From Tolumonas auensis DSM 9187 (GTDB lineage Bacteria > Pseudomonadota > Gammaproteobacteria > Enterobacterales > Aeromonadaceae): 64,000 nt of DNA. The notes under the pieces were generated by a model, which worked only from the letters and a program-made list of their open reading frames with translations, was not told the origin of the DNA and did not search any database. The stretch is taken from assembly GCF_000023065.1 (NCBI RefSeq), contig NC_012691.1, positions 1,222,501-1,286,500 of the forward strand, in the 5' to 3' direction. Positions 57,219 through 64,000 of this stretch are shown here, piece after piece (position 1 is the first letter of the stretch; every line of letters starts with the position of its first letter). Position numbers and translations under genes: made by a program.

Positions 57219-57252
57219 AGTTAACAGGCGTTTATACAAATGCCTGTTAACT
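57219..57252. promoter_or_regulatory. Perfect 11-bp inverted repeat between rhmA and the dehydrogenase gene
   Basis: AGTTAACAGGC / GCCTGTTAACT with a 12-base loop and no U tract. It could be a regulator's operator or a weak terminator/processing hairpin separating the last gene from the rest. Confidence 0.6.
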
Positions 57253-57367
57253 AATTCAGCGTTAATTTGTTTTTATTTTTCAGATTTGTATATTTTTACG
57301 TGTATTTAAGTGATTTATATGCAGCGCAAACATATACACCTTAACCTTATGGAAATAGGATATTGTT

Positions 57368-58519
57368 ATGGCCTTTTCACTATGTTTACCTCAAATCAGT
57401 TTATCTGGGAATAATGCACTTCAGGATTTGGTTTCTAGAATGGTAACCAAAGCCATTCAACGCCCGTTAGTAGTAACCGAAAAAGCATTACTCGATATTG
57501 GATTACTTGATAGCCTAATGAGTGCGTTGCGTGATGCAGGGATTACGCCTACAGTATTTGATGGTGTATTAGCGAACCCAACCGATAAAGTGGCTGAAGC
57601 TGCTTATGCAGCATTTAAAGAAAGTAACGCAGACGCCCTGATTGGTTTTGGCGGTGGCAGTGCGATGGATACTGCAAAAGCTATTCGTGCTATGGCAGCA
57701 AATCCAGACAAAACAATTTATGACTTTGAAGGAATCGGCAAAGTTGGGCTAGTTGGTCCGTTTTTGGCTTGTGTCAGCACTACATCCGGGACTGCGGCAG
57801 AAGTGACTAGTAATGCAGTGATTACTGATACTCGACGCAAAGTCAAAATGGTGATCATCGATAGCGCTCTAATTCCTGATATCGCGGTGAATGATCCATC
57901 ACTTATGGTTGGCTTGCCTAAGTCAGTTACTGCAGCAACCGGGATGGACGCATTAACCCATGCGATAGAAGCATACGTATCTATTGGCGCTCACCCGCTG
58001 ACCGATCATTCTGCATTGGCATCAATCAGTATGATTGCCGAATACTTACCACAAGCAGTCACCAATGGTAAGGACTTAAAAGCTCGTGAAATGATGGCGC
58101 ATGGCCAATTCCTGGCGGGCATGGCATTTAACAGTGCTGGTTTAGGATATGTGCATTCATTAGCACATCAGCCTGGAGCCACGCACAACCTACCACATGG
58201 GATTTGTAACGCCATCATATTACCTGTTGTATGTGAATTTAACCTGCCAGTGAAAGAGGCTCGTTTTGCAGATATTGCAGTTGCGATGGGAGTTGATACA
58301 TCTGAAATGTCACAAGCTGAAGCAGCCAAAGCCGCAATTCAGGCAATTCGCAGTTTATCAAAAACCGTAGGTATTCCGGCAGGTCTACATGAAATCGGAA
58401 TTAAGGAAAGTGATCTGGCTGGTTGGGTAGATGCAGCAGAGGCTGATCCGTGCTCTGGGTGTGCGCCTCGTATTGCTACTAAAGCTGAATTGTTGGCAAT
58501 GTATCAGGCAGCATTCTAA
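57368..58519 (+). CDS. Iron-containing alcohol dehydrogenase, likely L-lactaldehyde reductase
   Basis: 383 residues of the group III (Fe-ADH) family, FucO/YiaY-like. IGFGGGSAMDTAKA (NAD loop), TTSGTAAEVTSNAVI, TGMDALTHAIEAY (Asp and His ligands), SLAHQPGATHNLPHGICNA (His ligands). Because RhmA makes L-lactaldehyde, this enzyme probably reduces it to 1,2-propanediol, completing the pathway; substrate is inferred from context. AGGA upstream. The 196-base leader separates it from rhmA. Confidence 0.88.
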   Translation: MAFSLCLPQISLSGNNALQDLVSRMVTKAIQRPLVVTEKALLDIGLLDSLMSALRDAGITPTVFDGVLANPTDKVAEAAYAAFKESNADALIGFGGGSAMDTAKAIRAMAANPDKTIYDFEGIGKVGLVGPFLACVSTTSGTAAEVTSNAVITDTRRKVKMVIIDSALIPDIAVNDPSLMVGLPKSVTAATGMDALTHAIEAYVSIGAHPLTDHSALASISMIAEYLPQAVTNGKDLKAREMMAHGQFLAGMAFNSAGLGYVHSLAHQPGATHNLPHGICNAIILPVVCEFNLPVKEARFADIAVAMGVDTSEMSQAEAAKAAIQAIRSLSKTVGIPAGLHEIGIKESDLAGWVDAAEADPCSGCAPRIATKAELLAMYQAAF

Positions 58520-58554
58520 GAAATCTAAAATTCCTTTTATCAAAATGTAGTCAT

Positions 58555-58615
58555 ACCACTTAACAGTAGAGGACTTATTAGGTTTTTTGCTGTTAAGTGG
58601 TTTATATATTTTTTT
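58555..58615 (+). terminator. Terminator of the rhamnonate operon
   Basis: Perfect 12-base arms ACCACTTAACAG / CTGTTAAGTGGT with a 23-base loop containing TTTTTT, then TTATATATTTTTTT. It lies 35 bases after the dehydrogenase stop. Confidence 0.7.
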
Positions 58616-58810
58616 ATAGCAACAAACACAACTGCACTGCTGCAGGAAGTGAAATCTCTTCAATGACTCAAAAACACATGGATGCAATTTGAACATATCC
58701 AGTATGAAAATACTGATATTTCATATTAGACCGAATTTTTTTGGATTTAAATGTAGATTTTGGCCATGCCAACTCATGTCCACCGGAACCTTTCTCTTGT
58801 GCTCCCGATC

Positions 58811-58835
58811 TTAGTTAGCTAATTTAGCTAACTAA
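58811..58835. promoter_or_regulatory. Operator-like palindrome upstream of the R-M HTH gene
   Basis: Perfect arms TTAGTTAGCT / AGCTAACTAA separated by AATTT, 27 bases before the ATG of the small HTH protein. Typical of an autoregulatory operator. Confidence 0.7.
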
Positions 58836-58862
58836 TCAAATTCCTGATGCTTGTTGGCAAAA

Positions 58863-59102
58863 ATGACAGAACAAGAAATCTACCACCGCATCAAACAAGC
58901 CTTGGCGGATGCGCCTCGCAACCAATACACCTCAGAACTTCACCTGCAGATGCTCAAATATGCTGATGAGCTTAAACACATTACGGCGAAAGAGTTTTGC
59001 GAAGGGGTTGGTTTGCGCGAGAGCTTGGGCACTGAATTCAGCAAGATGCGTAATCTAACGCAACGACTAAAAGCTGCCGGTTTGAATACCGGTCTGATCT
59101 GA
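58863..59102 (+). CDS. Small HTH-like protein leading the second type I R-M locus
   Basis: 79 residues from ATG 58863 (TTG starts twelve bases earlier are possible). Helical throughout: TEQEIYHRIKQALADAPRNQ, ITAKEFCEGVGLRESLGTEFSKMRNLTQRL, with a likely HTH in the second half. Such proteins are often found immediately before hsdM and probably delay or control R-M expression. The operator palindrome upstream supports self-regulation. Confidence 0.7.
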   Translation: MTEQEIYHRIKQALADAPRNQYTSELHLQMLKYADELKHITAKEFCEGVGLRESLGTEFSKMRNLTQRLKAAGLNTGLI

Positions 59103-59143
59103 TTTTTTACTTAGCGGTAATGCAAAGAATTTAAGGAACAACC

Positions 59144-61561
59144 ATGGCGATTAAAAAGACGGAACTCTATTCCTCTCTCTGGGCGAGTTGTGATGAGTTG
59201 CGTGGTGGTATGGATGCCAGCCAGTACAAAGATTATGTGCTCACCTTCCTGTTCATGAAATATGTCTCTGACCGTTATAAAGGCGACCCGTATGGCATGA
59301 TCGTTATTCCGCTGGGAGCCAGCTTTGATGACATGAAAGCGCTGAAAGGTGACAAAGAGATCGGCGATAAGATGAATAAAATCATCAGCGCACTGGCGGA
59401 AGAAAACGACCTCAAAGGTGTTATCGACGTGGCTGACTTCAATGATGAAGACAAGCTGGGTAAAGGGAAGGAGATGATCGACCGCCTTTCTAAGCTGATC
59501 GGTATTTTTGAAGGGCTCGATTTGTCGGCTAACCGTGCCGATGGCGATGACCTGTTGGGCGATGCGTATGAATATCTGATGCGCCACTTTGCCACCGAAT
59601 CAGGCAAAAGTAAGGGCCAGTTTTATACCCCGTCGGAAGTCTCGCGCATTCTGTCGAAAGTCATTGGCATTGACGCCAGCACGCCGCAAGATGCCACTGT
59701 CTATGACCCGACTTGTGGTTCAGGTTCGTTGTTGCTGAAAGCCAGTGACGAAGCTGAACGTGGTTTGTCGATCTACGGGCAGGAAATGGATAACGCGACC
59801 AGTGCATTGGCACGCATGAACATGATCTTGCACAACAACGCGACGGCGAAAATCTGGAAGGGCAACACACTTGTTGATCCACAATGGAAAGAGGCGAATG
59901 GTCAGTTAAAAACTTTCGACTTTGCAGTAGCCAACCCGCCATTTTCAAATAAGAACTGGACGAGTGGCCTCAACCCGAATGAAGACCCATTCGACCGTTT
60001 CACGTGGGGCATTCCGCCCGAAAAGAATGGCGATTACACCTTCCTGCTGCACATCATTAAAAGCCTGAAAAGCACCGGCAAAGGCGCGGTGATATTGCCG
60101 CATGGCGTGCTGTTTCGTGGTAATGCTGAAGCGCGTATTCGTGAAAACCTGCTAAAACAGGGCTACATCAAAGGCATTATTGGCCTGCCTGCTAACCTGT
60201 TTTATGGCACGGGTATTCCGGCCTGCATCATCGTGATTGATAAAGCCCAAGCGCACAGCCGTAAAGGCATTTTCATGATCGATGCCAGCAAAGGCTTTAT
60301 CAAAGACGGCAACAAAAACCGTCTGCGGGCGCAAGACATTCACAAAGTGGTTGATGTGTTTACCAAGCAGTTGGAACAGCCGCGTTACAGCCGCATGGTG
60401 CCACTCAGCGAGATCGCGGCGAATGACTATAACCTCAATATCCCACGTTATATTGATGCCAGCGAACCGGAAGATCTGCACGATCTCACTGCACATTTAC
60501 AGGGCGGCATTCCTGATCGTGATATCAATGCATTAGCACCTTACTGGCAGGTGTTTCCGTCGATGCGTGATGCGCTGTTTGCACCGGTGCGGGCAGGTTA
60601 CAGCCAGGCACAAATTGAAGCGGGAAAAATCAAAACCACCTTACTGGAATATCCGGAATTCAAAGACTTTGCCCAGCGAGCGATGACACTGCTTACGCAA
60701 TGGCAGCAACAGATTGCACTGCAGGAACTTAGCGTTGGCGATAACCCGAAAGCATTGATCGATGAAATTTCAGAAGCTTTATTAGCGCAATATGCCGACA
60801 CCGCATTGCTGAATAACTACGACGTTTACCAGATCTTGATGGATTACTGGAACGACACCATGCAAGACGATGCTTATCTGCTGACGCAAGATGGCTGGTT
60901 GGCTGGCAAGGTGTTGCGTGAACTGGTGGCAGAGAAAGGCGAAAAACTCAAAGAAACACCCGATATCGTTATCGACAAAGCCAAGTTCAAAGCTGACTTA
61001 ATCCCACCATCGCTGATCATTGCCCGTTATTATAAAACCGAACAAAAGAAGCTGGATCAGTTGCAGGCCGATCTCGATAACGCGACCCAAGAGCTGGAAA
61101 GTTATCTGGAAGAACACAGCGGTGAAGACGGCTTATTGGCAGAAGCGCTGAATGACAAAGATAAAGTCACCAAAGTAACCATTACGGCGCGCTTAAAAGT
61201 GGCAACTGATAAAGAAGAAAAAGCGGCATTAAAACAGGCTAAAGCCTTATTTGATGCGGAAGCTGACAGCAAAAAAGCATTGAAAGAAGCACAAGACCAG
61301 CTAGACCGTGCGGTGTTTAAACACTACGCCACCTTGTCGGAAGACGATATCAAAACCCTGATTGTGAATGACAAATGGCACACCACATTACAAAGCCGCA
61401 TTCAGGCTGAAATCGAGCGCATTATTCAGCAATTGGCTAATCGCGTGAAAGAATTAGAAGAGCGCTATGCCGAAGCATTACCGACCATCAGCCAATCTGT
61501 CGATGTGCTTAGCCTGAAAGTCGCGGCACATCTGAAAGCCATGGGGCTGGAAACAATATGA
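59144..61561 (+). CDS. hsdM: Type I DNA methyltransferase HsdM subunit (second system)
   Basis: 805 residues. HsdM_N region, then DPTCGSGSLLLKA (motif I, about residue 190) and VANPPFSNKNW (motif IV NPPF, about 262). Much longer than the first HsdM (513), because of a C-terminal extension of about 300 residues with Glu/Lys/Asp-rich coiled coil (LDQLQADLDNATQELESYL). This long form is seen in a type I subgroup. AAGGAA precedes the ATG; the stop overlaps the next gene by four bases. Its hsdR is outside the window. Confidence 0.93.
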   Translation: MAIKKTELYSSLWASCDELRGGMDASQYKDYVLTFLFMKYVSDRYKGDPYGMIVIPLGASFDDMKALKGDKEIGDKMNKIISALAEENDLKGVIDVADFNDEDKLGKGKEMIDRLSKLIGIFEGLDLSANRADGDDLLGDAYEYLMRHFATESGKSKGQFYTPSEVSRILSKVIGIDASTPQDATVYDPTCGSGSLLLKASDEAERGLSIYGQEMDNATSALARMNMILHNNATAKIWKGNTLVDPQWKEANGQLKTFDFAVANPPFSNKNWTSGLNPNEDPFDRFTWGIPPEKNGDYTFLLHIIKSLKSTGKGAVILPHGVLFRGNAEARIRENLLKQGYIKGIIGLPANLFYGTGIPACIIVIDKAQAHSRKGIFMIDASKGFIKDGNKNRLRAQDIHKVVDVFTKQLEQPRYSRMVPLSEIAANDYNLNIPRYIDASEPEDLHDLTAHLQGGIPDRDINALAPYWQVFPSMRDALFAPVRAGYSQAQIEAGKIKTTLLEYPEFKDFAQRAMTLLTQWQQQIALQELSVGDNPKALIDEISEALLAQYADTALLNNYDVYQILMDYWNDTMQDDAYLLTQDGWLAGKVLRELVAEKGEKLKETPDIVIDKAKFKADLIPPSLIIARYYKTEQKKLDQLQADLDNATQELESYLEEHSGEDGLLAEALNDKDKVTKVTITARLKVATDKEEKAALKQAKALFDAEADSKKALKEAQDQLDRAVFKHYATLSEDDIKTLIVNDKWHTTLQSRIQAEIERIIQQLANRVKELEERYAEALPTISQSVDVLSLKVAAHLKAMGLETI

Positions 61562-62604
61562 ACGACAATACCCCAACACGGCTGAGTTCATTGGCCGATG
61601 CGATTGCTACGCAGATTGAGCAGGCCCGAGGGCAATTACGCCAAACTGTGAACAGTGTAATGGTGCAAAGCTACTGGAATATTGGCCGACTGATTGTTGA
61701 AGATGAACAACAAGGTGAAAGCCGGGCTGTTTATGGCAAACAACAGTTACAGCAGCTATCCCAGCAATTGACCGAGCGATTAGGGAAGGGGTTTGATGTC
61801 GGTAATTTACGGAATATGCGCCAGTTTTATCAGACTTTCTCAATTCGCGACGCAGTGCGTAGTGAATTGAGCTGGACGCATTACCGAACCTTAATGCGAG
61901 TCGATAATGTGCAGGCCAGAGATTGGTATTTACGCGAAGCTATCGCTCAGAGCTGGAGTGCCAGAGCGTTAGAGCGGCAAATTGGTACGCTTTATTACGA
62001 ACGTCTGCTCGCGAGTCAGAATAAAGCGCTCGTTGAACAGGAAGCGCAGATGAATACACAGCCTTTGGCAGAAACCGCGAAAGATTATCTGCGTGATCCT
62101 TACATCCTCGATTTTTTAAATCTGCAGGATAAAACCTATCAGGAAAGTGAGCTGGAACAGGCCATTATCAGCAACCTGCAACAGTTTTTGCTGGAACTGG
62201 GCAAAGGCTTTGCGTTTGTTGAACGTCAGCAGCGCATTCGCTTTGATGATGACGATTTTTATATCGATCTGGTGTTTTACAACTTTAAACTCAAATGTTT
62301 CCTGCTGGTTGATCTGAAACTGGGCAAACTGAAACATCAGGATGTCGGCCAGATGGATACCTATGTGCGTTTGTATGATGAACAGCGCAAAGGCAGCGAT
62401 GACAACCCGACTATCGGCCTGGTGCTGTGCAGTGAAAAGAGTGAGGCGGTGGTGAAATATTCGGTGCTGGCTGATCAGAAACAGCTGTTTGCCGCTCGCT
62501 ATTTGCCTTATTTGCCAACCGAAGCAGAGCTGAAACGCGAGCTGGAACGTGAGCGCATGCGGGCAGTGGCGCAGTTACAGCAGAAGGGGCAGGGGGAAGA
62601 ATAA
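61558..62604 (+). CDS. yhcG: YhcG-family PD-(D/E)xK nuclease (DUF1016)
   Basis: 348 residues. N-terminal DUF1016 helical domain (LRQTVNSVMVQSYWNIGRLIVEDEQQGESRAVYGK; LSWTHYRTLM) and C-terminal nuclease with YIDLVFYNFKLKCFLLVDLKLGKL (D...D-x-K type). YhcG proteins cluster with type I R-M genes and are presumed nucleases. The gene is coupled by overlap on both sides (ATGA with hsdM, one base with hsdS), so it is co-produced. Function in R-M is unproved. Confidence 0.88.
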   Translation: MNDNTPTRLSSLADAIATQIEQARGQLRQTVNSVMVQSYWNIGRLIVEDEQQGESRAVYGKQQLQQLSQQLTERLGKGFDVGNLRNMRQFYQTFSIRDAVRSELSWTHYRTLMRVDNVQARDWYLREAIAQSWSARALERQIGTLYYERLLASQNKALVEQEAQMNTQPLAETAKDYLRDPYILDFLNLQDKTYQESELEQAIISNLQQFLLELGKGFAFVERQQRIRFDDDDFYIDLVFYNFKLKCFLLVDLKLGKLKHQDVGQMDTYVRLYDEQRKGSDDNPTIGLVLCSEKSEAVVKYSVLADQKQLFAARYLPYLPTEAELKRELERERMRAVAQLQQKGQGEE

Positions 62605-63941
62605 TGACAGAACAAAAGCAAGTAATACCAGAAGGGTATAAGCAAACTGAGGTTGGGGTGATTCCTGAGGATTGGGATATCCAAAGGTTAGGTGTACATG
62701 CAACATTTAAGACCGGTCCGTTTGGTAGTGCATTGCATAAATCAGACTACGTTGATGGAGGAATTCCGGTAGTAAATCCCATGCAGATCATTGATGGAAA
62801 AGTTAAGCCAACGTCATCTATGGCTATTTCTGACGAAGCTGCGAAAAAGCTATCGGAATACAGGCTGATAGCTGGCGACATTGTCATAGGGCGACGGGGA
62901 GACATGGGGCGATGCGCTGTTATTTCTGAAATAGAGAACGGCTGGTTATGTGGCACAGGATCAATGATTGTTCGAGTAAAAGAAAATGCTGATGCTGCGT
63001 TCTTACAGAGAGTTTTATCAAATCCCCAAACTATTACTGCAATTGAGAGTGCTTCTGTCGGCACTACGATGATAAATCTCAATCAAGGAACATTGAGGGC
63101 GCTGTTAATATTAATTCCTCGTGACAAACAAGAACAAACCGCCATCGCCAATGCGCTCTCTGATGTCGATGCGCTGATCAACGAATTAGAAAAACTCATC
63201 GCCAAAAAGCAGGCCATTAAAACCGCCACCATGCAGCAACTGTTGACTGGTAAAACCCGTTTGCCACAATTCGCCCTGCGCGAAGATGGCACGCCAAAAG
63301 GCTATAAAGCCAGCGAACTGGGGGAAATACCGGAGGATTGGGAGGTTGTTTCTCTAGCAGAAATTGGGCAAACGATAATAGGATTAACCTATAGTCCTAA
63401 TGATGTTGCTGAACATGGAACATTGGTACTTAGATCCTCTAATGTTCAAAATAATGTATTAGCTTACGATAATAATGTTTATGTAAATATGGATTTGCCG
63501 GAAAGAGTTATAGTCAAAAAAGGCGATATTCTCATTTGTGTTCGTAATGGTAGTCGCCAATTAATAGGCAAATGTGCGCTCATAGACAAAAATGCGGATG
63601 GTGCTGCTTTCGGTGCCTTTATGTCTATATTTCGCACCAAGTCATTTGGTTTTGTTTTCTATCAATTCCAATCAGATATTATTCAAAATCAAATTAATGA
63701 AATTATGGGAGCGACCATAAACCAGATAACCAATAAAGATATGGCGGGATTTAGAATTCCACTTCCTACATTACAGAAGGAACAAGTAGCCATTACTTCT
63801 ATCTTGTCTGACATGGATACTGAAATTCAATCCCTACAACAACGACTGACTAAAACCCGCCAAATCAAACAAGGCATGATGCAAGAACTGCTGACCGGTA
63901 AAACCCGTTTGGTGAAACCAGAGGGAAGTGTGCATGCATAA
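62604..63941 (+). CDS. hsdS: Type I specificity subunit HsdS (second system)
   Basis: 445 residues with two TRDs. Each begins with a similar phrase (GYKQTEVGVIPEDWDIQRLG and GYKASELGEIPEDWEVVSLA) and ends with LLTGKTRLPQF or LLTGKTRLVKP, so the protein is a clear internal duplication; the DNA of the two ends is also near identical for about 20 bases (63241 and 63891). Such repeats allow TRD exchange. The next gene starts inside its last codons. Confidence 0.92.
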   Translation: MTEQKQVIPEGYKQTEVGVIPEDWDIQRLGVHATFKTGPFGSALHKSDYVDGGIPVVNPMQIIDGKVKPTSSMAISDEAAKKLSEYRLIAGDIVIGRRGDMGRCAVISEIENGWLCGTGSMIVRVKENADAAFLQRVLSNPQTITAIESASVGTTMINLNQGTLRALLILIPRDKQEQTAIANALSDVDALINELEKLIAKKQAIKTATMQQLLTGKTRLPQFALREDGTPKGYKASELGEIPEDWEVVSLAEIGQTIIGLTYSPNDVAEHGTLVLRSSNVQNNVLAYDNNVYVNMDLPERVIVKKGDILICVRNGSRQLIGKCALIDKNADGAAFGAFMSIFRTKSFGFVFYQFQSDIIQNQINEIMGATINQITNKDMAGFRIPLPTLQKEQVAITSILSDMDTEIQSLQQRLTKTRQIKQGMMQELLTGKTRLVKPEGSVHA

Positions 63942-64000
63942 GCTGGATAAACAGATTGTGCCAGTCAGGGAACTGTTGGCAGAACCTTCGTTATCAATTC
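63934..64000 (+). CDS. Start of a DUF262-like protein (cut by window)
   Basis: An ATG overlapping the hsdS stop opens HKLDKQIVPVRELLAEPSLSI and leaves the window after 22 codons. The phrase VRELL...LSI is how many DUF262 (GmrSD-like/ParB-like nuclease) proteins begin before their PxYQRPYxW motif. Too short to be sure. Confidence 0.4.
   Translation, partial: MHKLDKQIVPVRELLAEPSLSI

Noticed and set aside
59111-59607. Minus-strand frames of 110-158 codons across hsdM
   Set aside because: They are antisense to a strongly conserved methyltransferase with clear motifs.

Overview
The window looks like a chromosome segment of a gamma-proteobacterium, probably an Aeromonadaceae relative such as Tolumonas. 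This is judged from protein resemblance and E. coli-like synteny; no search was run. The left flank (1-13.9 kb) is core genome: yfbU, a lipid-linked sugar transfer trio (GtrB-like, GtrA-like, GT-C), bcp, dapA-bamC, the minus-strand group yciN-yffB-dapE-M15 peptidase-ypfN, ompA, a small HTH gene, cysB and a yqhD-type dehydrogenase.

A tRNA-Thr(CGT) at 13872-13947 and a direct repeat of its anticodon-arm segment at 52399-52444 bracket about 38.5 kb, which I read as one integrative island. A P4-type tyrosine integrase lies beside the right end. From left to right the island holds: a 46-bp perfect palindrome; a DUF932 / YqaJ / RDF-like / LRAT / RadC block of plasmid or ICE type; decayed phage and transposase relics with several minus-strand terminators; a four-gene exopolysaccharide operon (degenerate GGDEF regulator with zinc-rich module, processive GT2 synthase, membrane-fusion protein, GH16 glucanase) followed by tpx and diguanylate cyclase scars; and a defence block. 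The defence block has a complete type I R-M system (hsdR-hsdM-hsdS), an AAA ATPase + PLD-like pair, an unfamiliar cluster containing a CARF protein of the CRISPR NE0113 family with no CRISPR array, and a tandem dynamin-like GTPase pair. The island ends with a Fic remnant and a P4-like replication and integration module.

Right of the island are an eroded LRAT-gene relic between direct repeats (sign of an earlier related element), then an L-rhamnonate catabolic operon (IclR regulator, rhmD, rhmT, rhmA, Fe-dependent alcohol dehydrogenase) with a consensus CRP site. The window closes with a second type I R-M locus (HTH regulator with a palindromic operator, hsdM, YhcG-type nuclease, hsdS and the start of a DUF262-like gene); its hsdR is not in view.

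The best candidates for undescribed biology are the CARF-centred cluster (37.4-42.6 kb) with a protein family duplicated at 27.1 kb, the dynamin pair beside it, and the polysaccharide operon with its TackOD1-like, catalytically dead GGDEF regulator.
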